Positions 28,901-36,996 of a DNA stretch of 64,000 nucleotides are shown piece by piece; within the stretch, counting starts at the first letter, position 1; every line of letters begins with the position of its first letter. The translations under genes were made by a program, and so were the position numbers. The notes beneath the pieces are model-generated. The model saw only the letters and a program-made list of their open reading frames with translations. It did no database searches and was not told the DNA's origin. Source of the DNA: Robertkochia marina (lineage in GTDB: Bacteria > Bacteroidota > Bacteroidia > Flavobacteriales > Flavobacteriaceae); contig NZ_SSMC01000003.1 of the NCBI RefSeq assembly GCF_004799345.1, forward strand, positions 680,926 through 744,925, in the 5' to 3' direction.

Positions 28901-30464
28901 TCAGGAAGTTCAAATGACATGGGAAGGACTTTCTAATTACCTGAAAGAGGAATATGTAAAGACACGAAAAAATAAGAACATTGATCAACTGAAAGCCTTG
29001 TTATCTCCTGCACGCTGCCATCACTGCACAGGCAGTGGTCTCCAACCGGATCGTTTGAAGTATAAAATAGGAGGGAGGTCTATACACGATATTAAGGTAA
29101 TGGATTTCAAAGGATTGAAAGATTGGCTCTCATCGGAGTTTCAGGAAGAAGCAGACGATAAGCTTATTTCAAGAATTAAACCTCACCTGGCAGAAACCGT
29201 TGAAAGAGCCGAACAATTACACATAGATCATCTTCAGCTAAACAGGAAGTTATTAACCCTCTCAGGCGGAGAAAACCAAAGAGTTAAGTTGATCAGGCAA
29301 TTAAATAGTCCGTTAAAAGGAATTACCTATCTGTTAGATGAGCCGTCTGCCGGATTATCAGGGAAAAATATTCCGGACCTTATCAAAATTCTCAGTCGGT
29401 TACGGGATAAGGGGAATACGGTGATCGTTATTGAGCATCATAAGGAAATTATCAGAACGGCCGACCATCTTGTTGAGGTTGGACCCCAGGCAGGGAAACA
29501 GGGAAGTCAAATTATGTTCAGTGGAACTCCGAAAGACTATTTTCAAAGGGCTGAATGTCACCCTTATCTAAAGGCACCTTCCAAACCGATCACCCTCGAA
29601 CCAGGGAAAGAATCTATTAGTATTTCTGAGCTATCCAGGTTTAACCTGAAAAAACAAAAGCTGCAGGTTCCTATAGGAGGAATTACAGCTGTTTATGGAA
29701 GATCGGGGGTAGGTAAAACGACCTTGGTAAAAGATCTGATAATTCCATCTGTCAGGAAAGACAGGCCGGTAAACTGTAAAAGTATCGTATTTCCGAAAGC
29801 CTATAAGGGAGCCCATTATTTTGAAAGGAATAAACTGCGATCCTACACCACCACCTTACTGGTAGATTACCTTGGTCTGCTCAAGGATATCAGTAAACCC
29901 TTTGCTAAAGCGTCTCAGCTTAAGCCCCGTGACTTTTCTTATAAAACAAAAACGAGTCATTGTCTTACCTGTAATGGCAGTGGTTTAACCGAAACCTCTC
30001 TGGATATAGCGGCCAATGTTATAGAAACCTGTGAAACTTGTAACGGAAAGCGATATCAGCCCCATATTCTGGAAGTGGAAGTTGCTGGTAAGAATATAGC
30101 TGAGGTATTGGGGATGACGATCACTGAACTGGAGGGGTGGTTAGCAGAGAAAAAGTCAGCTCAAAAAGGGCTTCAACTACTTCAGAAGCTCATAGCCATT
30201 GGGTTGGGCCATCTTACCCTTGATCAGCGTGTACAAAGCCTTTCAGGCGGCGAGAAGCAACGTCTGCTCTTATTGAATTGGTTAGAGGAAGGAGCGCAAG
30301 ATGTATTGTATGTGATCGATGAGCCAAGCGTTGGGCTGCATTATGCTGACATAGATCTTCTGTTCGAGCTGTTGAAAGAACTCAGTAAACAGAACGATGT
30401 GCTTGTGATTGACCACAATCCGTATCTGTTGGAAAAAATAGGAGTGGGCATAGAATTAACCTGA
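25980..30464 (+). CDS. Double-length UvrA-like ABC ATPase (two fused UvrA-type units)
   Basis: 1494 residues, against roughly 940 for standard UvrA. Four ABC modules can be read. Module 1: Walker A GLSGSGKSS near 29, signature ISAGDAQRLRI near 345, Walker B VFDEPSIGL. Module 2: QPIGKTPRSNPATYTGLADK, zinc motif CDTCEGAG...CPKCNGKR, signature LSGGEAQRVKL near 650, Walker B LMLEEPSIGL, but no Walker A. Module 3: GISGSGKSS near 766, CPVCDG, LSGGENQRVKL near 1094, LLDEPSAGL. Module 4: GRSGVGKTT near 1239, CLTCNGSG...CETCNGKR, LSGGEKQRL near 1420, VIDEPSVGL. Walker A to signature in module 1 is only ~315 residues, so the UvrB-binding region appears missing. Class-II/III UvrA paralogues act in DNA repair side roles or drug self-resistance; the function here is unknown. 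Confidence 0.9.
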   Translation: MHIINARQNNLKSITLEIPEDQLIVITGLSGSGKSSLAMDVIANEGYRYFLESVSSYIQQNAQIIPAAGVDEIRNLPPVVRVEQSKRFRSVNATFGTLSDLSAIFRILFARYATSQKLSKSLFSFNHPRGACECCRGIGKEEYIDLEKLVTGPNKTLREGAIATTLPNGYIVYSQVTVDELNKVCKAHGFSVDVPWNNLSRDQKDVILNGSDRIKVFYGKHSIESRLKWKGLKAKPREEGYYRGMLPIMNDILKRDRNPNILKFVSSRQCRECKGGRIKAEHLRFKWKGFNFHHWMVMPIDDLYNSLTNLDLDAGELLLVDKICIQLFDIIQLGMGEYRLGTPSHEISAGDAQRLRIIRQLNSNLQGILYVFDEPSIGLSKVYQDYLVHIFKRLIAQGNTVMVVEHDLNFIRSADWIIELGPAAGVHGGKVVFNGPLKEFLNAKNIKSPTLSELKKEPISAGKINTGSLDAFQPTPSGLTVISRKTPRAMEVVSEYCSRNGLKTVTVTDQPIGKTPRSNPATYTGLADKIRDLFAATSEARSAELAKGAFSFNNKTGRCDTCEGAGVITLSMNVMGSVNQICPKCNGKRFKEEVLKVTWKQKNIADIYDLSVEEALDFFSGEKRIIDILSLMLRLGLGYLKLGQPSNTLSGGEAQRVKLTKHFAKRSEDTLLMLEEPSIGLHQQNVRALLDALHLFMKQTAGILCFENHDLFRGSCDYWVDNTTLREKFEWPEHPIEQRDKIVVTGAQTHHLKNVDIAFPKKQLSVVTGISGSGKSSLVIDTLHGYGMQEMTKQFSSYQQSRTGVNFQFDVGDIQGLTPTICVTREEGNYSGRTDVAQQIGIDRILRFAFSRKAQYVGRELSASHFSNNHELGKCPVCDGLREELLPDTDRIVVNPEKSISEGLFDHNKALAYYGHPGSQYMAIVQELGKDYGFDLETPFQDLTTVQKEILFYGTGERVWTTTWEFKTKTRKGSQEVQMTWEGLSNYLKEEYVKTRKNKNIDQLKALLSPARCHHCTGSGLQPDRLKYKIGGRSIHDIKVMDFKGLKDWLSSEFQEEADDKLISRIKPHLAETVERAEQLHIDHLQLNRKLLTLSGGENQRVKLIRQLNSPLKGITYLLDEPSAGLSGKNIPDLIKILSRLRDKGNTVIVIEHHKEIIRTADHLVEVGPQAGKQGSQIMFSGTPKDYFQRAECHPYLKAPSKPITLEPGKESISISELSRFNLKKQKLQVPIGGITAVYGRSGVGKTTLVKDLIIPSVRKDRPVNCKSIVFPKAYKGAHYFERNKLRSYTTTLLVDYLGLLKDISKPFAKASQLKPRDFSYKTKTSHCLTCNGSGLTETSLDIAANVIETCETCNGKRYQPHILEVEVAGKNIAEVLGMTITELEGWLAEKKSAQKGLQLLQKLIAIGLGHLTLDQRVQSLSGGEKQRLLLLNWLEEGAQDVLYVIDEPSVGLHYADIDLLFELLKELSKQNDVLVIDHNPYLLEKIGVGIELT

Positions 30465-30579
30465 TTGTCGCATATATTTCCTAAATTTAAGATACCGATC
30501 TTCGGGAGATTATCTCAGCTCCCTTTCATGGCTACTTATCTATTATGCGTGCGGTTTATGATACGCGTAATTAATTTTG

Positions 30580-31728
30580 ATGATAAGATCTATGACACGA
30601 AGTTTCCTGCTGTTTTTTATGATTGTATTGACAGTGTTCTCTGTTGTCAGGGCACAGGAAGGACGATTTAAAAGTATCTCCATCAAAGGTTATTCGGGGG
30701 CTCACTTGTACTCGGGCCAGGATCTTAATGAAAAGGTGAATTACGGGTATGAGGCGGTTGATGTGCGTTTTGCCTGGCACCCTTCCAAAGTCAATCGATG
30801 GTCGGAAGATACAGGCTTCGCAGCCTACGGTTTTGGGTTTTATTCTGCCAGTATCGGCGATCCTGAGGTGTTCGGGAACCCTAATGCTCTCTATGGGTTT
30901 GTCAATTTCTTTCTAAGCAAACCCTATCGACGTAATGTTTTAGAGATCAGTCCGGCGCTGGGGCTCACCTATAACCTGAACCCTTTTAATGCAGATGAGA
31001 ATCCGCTTAATGATGCCATTGGTGCACGGTTTGCCGTTTTCTTTAATTTGAATTTTGGAGGGGCTTATAAATTAAACCGGGAGCTGGATCTCTTGTATGG
31101 GGTAGATTTTACCCACTACAGTAACGGGAGGAGCTATACCCCGAACTACGGACTCAACCTTTTCGGATTTAATATAGGAATGCGGTATCATTTTAACCAG
31201 GAGCAAAAAGCGTTGGATACCGATCCGTATACCACCAATGTGGTTTCTGCCAGATACCTGCGGCCGAAGCGTCCGCCATCTGCAGAAGCAGATCAAAATA
31301 ACTCCATCGACCTTTACCTTGCCGTTGGAAGTGTACAGAATTACGAAGATCAGGGGACTGATCTTAGATACGGGACCTTTTCCGGGGTGGTTGATTATCG
31401 GAAATATTTTAATCAGATGCATGGCTTAACGGTGGGGATGGACCTGTTCTATGACAATTCCCTGGCCGAGTATTATCCCGATAGCGCCGACCGCTACCTG
31501 GTTGGGGTTCACGCCGGGTACGATTTTATGTTCTGGAAATTCGATATCAGGGTACAACTGGGTACCTACCTTACCAATGATCGTGGTAAAGACATGTTAT
31601 TTATCCGTCCGGCCTTGCAGTATGAGATCTCCAAAAACTTTTTTGCTCAGGTCGGCCTGAAAACCCGAAACGGGCCCGGCGCCGATTGGATCGAATTTGG
31701 GGTAGGGTGGAAGCCGTTTAAGTGGTAA
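30580..31728 (+). CDS. PagL-like acyloxyacyl hydrolase / outer-membrane beta-barrel protein
   Basis: About 382 residues. The signal peptide is MIRSMTRSFLLFFMIVLTVF... ending VVRAQ; an alternative start is the ATG at 30592. The first half has strand-rich, barrel-like repeats and the motif DFTHYSNG (about residues 177-184), matching the His-x-Ser-Asn catalytic motif of lipid A 3-O-deacylases (PagL family). The second half (about 220-382) adds further amphipathic strands (VGVHAGYDFMFWKFDIRVQL, FFAQVGLKTRNGPGADWIE) and ends in an aromatic residue, as outer-membrane proteins do. It would remove or edit lipid A acyl chains in the outer membrane. It is longer than classic PagL (~170 residues), so part of the protein is unassigned. 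Confidence 0.75.
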   Translation: MIRSMTRSFLLFFMIVLTVFSVVRAQEGRFKSISIKGYSGAHLYSGQDLNEKVNYGYEAVDVRFAWHPSKVNRWSEDTGFAAYGFGFYSASIGDPEVFGNPNALYGFVNFFLSKPYRRNVLEISPALGLTYNLNPFNADENPLNDAIGARFAVFFNLNFGGAYKLNRELDLLYGVDFTHYSNGRSYTPNYGLNLFGFNIGMRYHFNQEQKALDTDPYTTNVVSARYLRPKRPPSAEADQNNSIDLYLAVGSVQNYEDQGTDLRYGTFSGVVDYRKYFNQMHGLTVGMDLFYDNSLAEYYPDSADRYLVGVHAGYDFMFWKFDIRVQLGTYLTNDRGKDMLFIRPALQYEISKNFFAQVGLKTRNGPGADWIEFGVGWKPFKW

Positions 31729-31742
31729 GTATTGAATTGTTT

Positions 31743-33203
31743 TTACTTCGATATAAATTTTTTGTAGTGATCATATCGCATAAAAATATCTTTCACATAC
31801 GTATAGGGTTGTGATCCTCTCACAAAACCATGGTCAACCACAGGATCGAGATAATATTGCTTCTCAGATAACTTTAACATGAATTCTTCCACATGATCAT
31901 CCCAGATGTGTGGATTCTTCCCGTGTTTTTCTGCTAACCGCATAGCATCAAAAACATGACCCGGTCCTGAATTGAATGCTGCCAGAGTGAATTTTATTTT
32001 TTGAATGGAATCTTTAACAGCATCAAAACGGTTGCGTATTCTTTTGAGGTAGGTAACCCCTCCTTCCAGGTTCTCTTCAGGGTTAAAAACATCTTCCACC
32101 TCCAGGGCTTCGGCTGTAGTGGGCATGAGTTGGATTAATCCGCCGGCACCTGCCCATGATTCTGCCTTGGGATTAAAACGTGATTCCTGGTAGACCTGGG
32201 AGCATAAAAACCGCCAGTCCCAATTAATATCAGCGGCATAATCTTTTATCAGGTCATCGTACTTACTTATCTTATTTCCATTTTTACTGTAGAAATCACT
32301 GCGAATTCTCCGGGTGTAGGACTTCTTATTTTTGAAGTATTTATTATAGATCACGTAGTAGTCGTCCGTTTGCTTTTCTTCTTCTATCCAATTATTGACC
32401 GCCTCCAGGAGATCAGGGGAGTTCTTTCTTACCGCCCAGGCAATTCGTTGGGCAAAGGAGATCCTGGTTTCAATATGAAGGTTGGGGTTGTAGGTTTTAT
32501 TGATCGCGGCGATATTGTAGTCTGCTACCGTTCTGTCGATCTCCCCATCGGCCACCATCTTAATGATCTCATCCGTGGTAAGGTTTCCTGGTACATACTG
32601 AATTTTTATATCAGCCCCCATTTCATTTTCCAGGTTTTTAAGCCGCTCGGCATACGAAGAGTTCTCCCGGGTCCAAACCGTATCATTGATCAGCTCCAGG
32701 GTGTTGGAGATCAGTTGTTTTTCTACCTTATAAGGAGGCAAGGAACGCCAGTTTTCCGGTTTTCGCTGTACCAGGGTCTGATAGGTATTGTAATGACTTT
32801 CGGTAAAGCTCACCAATTCCTTTCGGGGTTCCGTAATGGTTAAACCAAAAGCAATAAGATCGCCCTCCCCATTGTTTAACATCTTGAAAAGGTCATCGAT
32901 ATCTTCGGCTACCGTGATTTTCAATTCCAGGCCAAGGTCTTTAGCCAACCGTGATAACAACTCATATTCAAAGCCCATTGGCTTTCCCCGGTATAAAAAA
33001 TAACTGAAAGAATTGTAGATGGTGATCGCGTGTAGCACGCCGTCTTTGCGGATTGCATCCAGGTCCTTTCTGAACTCAAAAGCAGGCTCATCCGGAACGG
33101 TAGTCAATACATCCTCCTTTTCACCGGTATTTGTTCGCTGTTGTTGGCAGGCGGTAAAAATAAATAAAACCGTAATAAAAAAAGATAATTTTTGTAGGTT
33201 CAT
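31743..33203 (-). CDS. mltF: MltF-like membrane-bound lytic transglycosylase with solute-binding domain
   Basis: This is a 486-residue lipoprotein (signal ending FIFTACQQQR). Residues about 50-280 form a periplasmic solute-binding (SBP_bac_3) domain: GVLHAITIYNSFSYFLYRGKPMGFEYELL..., GEGDLIAFGLTITEPRKE. Residues about 320-450 form an SLT lysozyme-like domain with the catalytic Glu in SQVYQESRFNPKAESWAGAGG, then LIQLMPTTAEAL and FTLAAFNSGPGHVFDA. It cleaves peptidoglycan glycan strands to 1,6-anhydro ends, and the N-terminal domain may sense muropeptides. Domain order and length match MltF. It converges on the PagL-like gene with a 14-bp gap. Confidence 0.93.
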   Translation of the reverse strand: MNLQKLSFFITVLFIFTACQQQRTNTGEKEDVLTTVPDEPAFEFRKDLDAIRKDGVLHAITIYNSFSYFLYRGKPMGFEYELLSRLAKDLGLELKITVAEDIDDLFKMLNNGEGDLIAFGLTITEPRKELVSFTESHYNTYQTLVQRKPENWRSLPPYKVEKQLISNTLELINDTVWTRENSSYAERLKNLENEMGADIKIQYVPGNLTTDEIIKMVADGEIDRTVADYNIAAINKTYNPNLHIETRISFAQRIAWAVRKNSPDLLEAVNNWIEEEKQTDDYYVIYNKYFKNKKSYTRRIRSDFYSKNGNKISKYDDLIKDYAADINWDWRFLCSQVYQESRFNPKAESWAGAGGLIQLMPTTAEALEVEDVFNPEENLEGGVTYLKRIRNRFDAVKDSIQKIKFTLAAFNSGPGHVFDAMRLAEKHGKNPHIWDDHVEEFMLKLSEKQYYLDPVVDHGFVRGSQPYTYVKDIFMRYDHYKKFISK

Positions 33204-33744
33204 AATGAATAACCTACAAATAATTGTCAGATATCCAAAATGATCCTATACCTTTTATCCTATAATACGATAGGCTAAAACAATAATTAAATCATTAGAT
33301 GACACTTGTACATTATAAAAATATAAGCGCGGCTAAAAGGTTTAGCAGTAACCATTGCTCGAGATTCTTGAGGTATGGGAAAAAGAATTAGTAACCGTTA
33401 TTGGTACCGGGCGTAATAGGTGAAAGCAAAAGAACTGACGTCTTTCGACATAAAGTCCAGGCCCCGGACTTTATCACTCCGAATGAAATGAAGGAGGTCT
33501 TTAAAAATATGTAATAGGTACTTTTTTGTGGAAGAGTCATTGGCGGTAAAGCCCCAGAGAATATGCCTGATTCATAGCACTGCTCATAACTACAGCCAAT
33601 ATGAGACTGGTTGTAAATGCTCTTATCTGTTCTGGAAAATTACCAAAACCCACCATTGATAAGGTGTTTTTCACGATAAGGTAAAAGTTTAATGATTAAA
33701 GGAATATGTGGAATAATGCAGATGCTGAATTTGTTTCTAACCTT
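33204..33744. other. Intergenic region without a convincing gene
   Basis: 541 bp. A short minus-strand frame (33537-33656, 39 residues, one hydrophobic stretch) is too weak to call. A perfect 9-bp hairpin (ATAAAGTCC at 33450-33458, complement at 33466-33474, 7-base loop) lies here without a T-run. The sequence has the look of decayed DNA but I could not match it to a neighbour. Confidence 0.4.
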
Positions 33745-36282
33745 TTAAAAGGTTTCGTGCATAGACATTGCAATGGTCTCATCAAAACTCAAATGAAATT
33801 TAGTGCCTAAAATTTCTTTGTAGTTATCACAGAATTCCTGGTAACATTTCCTGGCTAAACCTTTTTTTCCTGCACTGTGAAGTAATCGGCACTTCATACT
33901 TATTGCCTCTTCATTGAGGTTGTCAAATTTTAGAATGGTTTCAGAGATTCGAATGAGAATATGCGGTGTATCCTGTGTTTTGGCATATGTCTGCAGCTTA
34001 TCTATTATGGTGTTGGTGATCTCGGCTCGCAGACTTTCCATCCAACCTTCCTGAATGTCCGGGCATACTTCGCCAGAATTTAAAGTGTTTAAGAAGAGGT
34101 GTATATGGTCTCTTGACAAATCGGGGTAGGGTAGAGAGCTCAATACTTCCTGGCTAAAAATATGATCACAAAATGCTTCTTCACCGATATTAATTTTCCA
34201 GTAGGTATTATCATTTACTAATTCCACATCTTTTAAATTTTCCAGCAGTAAACGCAATTTACTTATATTGACATTCAGGTTATTTCTTGCGCTACTTTCA
34301 TGTTTATCGGGCCATAATAGAGAAATAATCTTTTTAGACCTTATCCCTCGATTGTTCTTGACATCAAATAGGAGGATTAAGGCAAGAAGTTGCCTTAGCT
34401 TGGGAGGAAAAGATGCTGTGATATCCTCCCCGCTGTGAGCGTATACCTGAAAGCCCCCAAAAAGTAAAATTGAAGAGTGCTTTTGGGTTTTTAAAGTTTC
34501 ATGGGAGACATTATTTTTCGCTTCTTGCGGAAGAATAGTCGATATGCTGGTTTTAAGGCGCTTTCTCTTTAGGAAATAAAGGAATAATCCTAAAAGTAGC
34601 GATAAAAGCCCTAATGCTATGAGAACTTTTATTATTATGCCATTTAAACCATTTATACCTTTTTCTTCAATAATTACATCAGTTTCTTTTAACGGAGGAT
34701 ATGATAGCGAATTTAGGTTTATTTGGTTATTAAATTGGGTAACTGTATAAAGCTTGTTCGAATCATTATTTAAAAAAATACTGGCAAAAGATTTTGTATC
34801 AATAAATTTAAAGGAGATTGAATCATGGTAGACAGTCTTATCGAATTCATTTATTCCAAAACGAGCCAATCTTAGACTACTATCAAATTTGGAATTATCA
34901 AAAACAAGAGTATAGAAAGCGTTGGTTACTGTGTCTACAATCATTTTGTTGACAGGTAGATAAGGTGTGTTTTCAGGCGCTTGATTACTCCAAATTTTCG
35001 TTACTCTATAATCATCAAAATTTACAGCATGAAGGTCATAAAAATTATGGCTGTTCACCATTTGATCACCGGTTCGACTTCCATAGCCTCCAAAAATTAG
35101 AAATTGATCCTTGTTTAAAATACCACTTGAACTTAGGTATCTGGGGCTAAGCTCATCTTTCAAGTCGTAATCATTCCATGCAGCTGACCTTGACTTTGAT
35201 TTCAGCAAACTTTTATAGGTATAATGACCATAGCCGCCGAAAGTGATTAGTGTGCTGTCAAGGGGAGAGATCATCTTATTATGATGCCAAAATGAAGTTT
35301 CTAAACATTCAGAGGTTTGTAAAGACCATGTCAGCGTCTCAAAATCAAAAGTACTTATTTCACCATGGTCAAAGGTGTAGGACCAAATCTCGTTTTTAAA
35401 TGGATTATAAATAAAAGTATTTGCTTGGCATTCAAATGGACTGCCTTTATAATGAAGGGTGTCAATTTCCTTGGAAACTGTGTAGTACCTGTATACGGCC
35501 TTTTTATCAACGAAATAAATAAATTTTCCATCAGCACTAGCCACTGTACCCAGCAGGTTATTAAAGGAGAGCTCTTCTTCATTTTGCCAATATAAATGTT
35601 GATCTAAAAGCCATTTAGGATTTTGAGCCTCAGCCACCTTATTCCCGATCAGATCAAATACCTTATTGGTTCGGGTGTGCTTACCAAGGGGCCAGGAACT
35701 TAGAACGTCACCCTTATGATTCTTGATCATTACATTTCGAAGACTCATCGGACAAACATCTGTAGTGAGATGTTTAACCAGGTTGCTCTTTCCGAACACA
35801 ATATTAATGTCAGTGTTATCAGGAATGTGATCAGAGGTTGTTTGCATTTTCTTTCCATTAATGGAAAGAGTAATTTGTTTAGACTCCGGATGAATTTCCA
35901 ATTTAAATTTCAGCCATTTAAATAAACCACTATTTGGAATGTCTTTCCATTGATACTGAAATAAAATTCCATCATTGACAACCAGCCAGAAATTTGAATT
36001 ATCCTGATGGAGATGAGTTACCAGGTCTATATTTAAATCCTCATCATCGGCAATTTTAACGATATTACCATAATAACCATCTCCATCACGAAAAGAGGCT
36101 TCAAACTCAAGGATAAAAGGTTTTTTAAGTGAAATGGGCTTTTCCGGAGTAATATTTAAGGAAGTTCTGAGATCCTGGTTAACTTCATGAGATGAAAAAT
36201 ACAATCCGCGATACTCATTATCCTGGCCAAAGCCTTGAATAAAAAATACTAAGAATATAAAAAGGCAGTAAATAGTTTTCAT
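33745..36282 (-). CDS. Membrane-spanning regulator: propeller-type sensor plus SARP-like winged-helix domain
   Basis: 845 residues from the ATG at 36282; the frame is open a little further but only a TTG lies upstream. A signal peptide (MKTIYCLFIFLVFFIQGFGQ) leads to a LamG/concanavalin-like part (about 25-220) and a Kelch-like beta-propeller (about 230-530; DSTLITFGGYGHYT, DQFLIFGGYGSRTG). One membrane helix (about 545-572, IALGLLSLLLGLFLYFLKRKR) follows. The cytoplasmic part begins with a Trans_reg_C-like winged helix (SILLFGGFQVYAHSGEDITA, SARNNLNVNISKLRLLLENL) followed by a helical BTAD-like repeat. This is a one-component transmembrane regulator, divergent from the susC operon and 714 bp away. 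Control of that PUL by an extracellular glycan is likely, but inferred. Confidence 0.85.
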   Translation of the reverse strand: MKTIYCLFIFLVFFIQGFGQDNEYRGLYFSSHEVNQDLRTSLNITPEKPISLKKPFILEFEASFRDGDGYYGNIVKIADDEDLNIDLVTHLHQDNSNFWLVVNDGILFQYQWKDIPNSGLFKWLKFKLEIHPESKQITLSINGKKMQTTSDHIPDNTDINIVFGKSNLVKHLTTDVCPMSLRNVMIKNHKGDVLSSWPLGKHTRTNKVFDLIGNKVAEAQNPKWLLDQHLYWQNEEELSFNNLLGTVASADGKFIYFVDKKAVYRYYTVSKEIDTLHYKGSPFECQANTFIYNPFKNEIWSYTFDHGEISTFDFETLTWSLQTSECLETSFWHHNKMISPLDSTLITFGGYGHYTYKSLLKSKSRSAAWNDYDLKDELSPRYLSSSGILNKDQFLIFGGYGSRTGDQMVNSHNFYDLHAVNFDDYRVTKIWSNQAPENTPYLPVNKMIVDTVTNAFYTLVFDNSKFDSSLRLARFGINEFDKTVYHDSISFKFIDTKSFASIFLNNDSNKLYTVTQFNNQINLNSLSYPPLKETDVIIEEKGINGLNGIIIKVLIALGLLSLLLGLFLYFLKRKRLKTSISTILPQEAKNNVSHETLKTQKHSSILLFGGFQVYAHSGEDITASFPPKLRQLLALILLFDVKNNRGIRSKKIISLLWPDKHESSARNNLNVNISKLRLLLENLKDVELVNDNTYWKINIGEEAFCDHIFSQEVLSSLPYPDLSRDHIHLFLNTLNSGEVCPDIQEGWMESLRAEITNTIIDKLQTYAKTQDTPHILIRISETILKFDNLNEEAISMKCRLLHSAGKKGLARKCYQEFCDNYKEILGTKFHLSFDETIAMSMHETF

Positions 36283-36996
36283 ATCAGGGGGCAATCTTCA
36301 ATATTTTTTAATGTTTTACATTGAATAATGAGGTCTAATGACAGTATATAAGTGTCTTAGTTATTTATGGTTCTCGTTTAATTTTTCTTAATCCAATTAC
36401 CGCATGTAAAAAATACAGTTTTTTCTTAATTTATTAAGATAATGTTATTAAATATGTAAAAAAATATTAAATATTTAGCAATAGCTGTTCTGTATTATGT
36501 AATCTTTCTTGGGCCAAATCCAAATCCTGGTTATGTATCCTGTAAACTTTTAATCTGGTTGACGAGTGTGTTACAGGCATGAGGTCATCAGTCTGTATTG
36601 GTGGGTGAGGTTTGGGCATAAAATAGAATTTATTTGAAGCTTTAAGTGGAATAAATCATTTGGAAAATCTAAATCAAATCGAATATCCCAACTTCTTTAT
36701 TTTTTAATAATAACATATTTTATGGCCTTAAATTTTACCAAAACCATTAAAAACACCTTTTTTTACCAGTCTTTTTTAAAAATTATGTAAAAATTAATTT
36801 TTTATTAATTGTTAATTACTTCTTAATTAAGCCTCTCCGCATACATTCGTTTTCAAGAATAGAATTCTATAAATAAAAAAATCCTGACTGATCTGTTCAT
36901 GCAAATGCTCGTAGGCATATTTCTGAAATCAGTCATTATTCAAATTTTATTTTCGAATAGTATGAGTTTACTAAACCTAACTGAAAACCAACTTTA
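36283..36996. promoter_or_regulatory. Long AT-rich divergent promoter region of the PUL
   Basis: 714 bp between the divergent regulator and susC genes. It is extremely AT-rich from 36380 to 36850 with no coding frame. A 12-bp perfect palindrome (ATAGAATTCTAT, 36859-36870) lies 127 bp before the susC start and is an operator candidate. I could not fix a -33/-7 promoter with confidence. Confidence 0.45.

Noticed and set aside
33537..33656. 39-residue minus-strand frame with one hydrophobic stretch
   Set aside because: Too short and not linked to any operon or terminator; probably chance in non-coding DNA.
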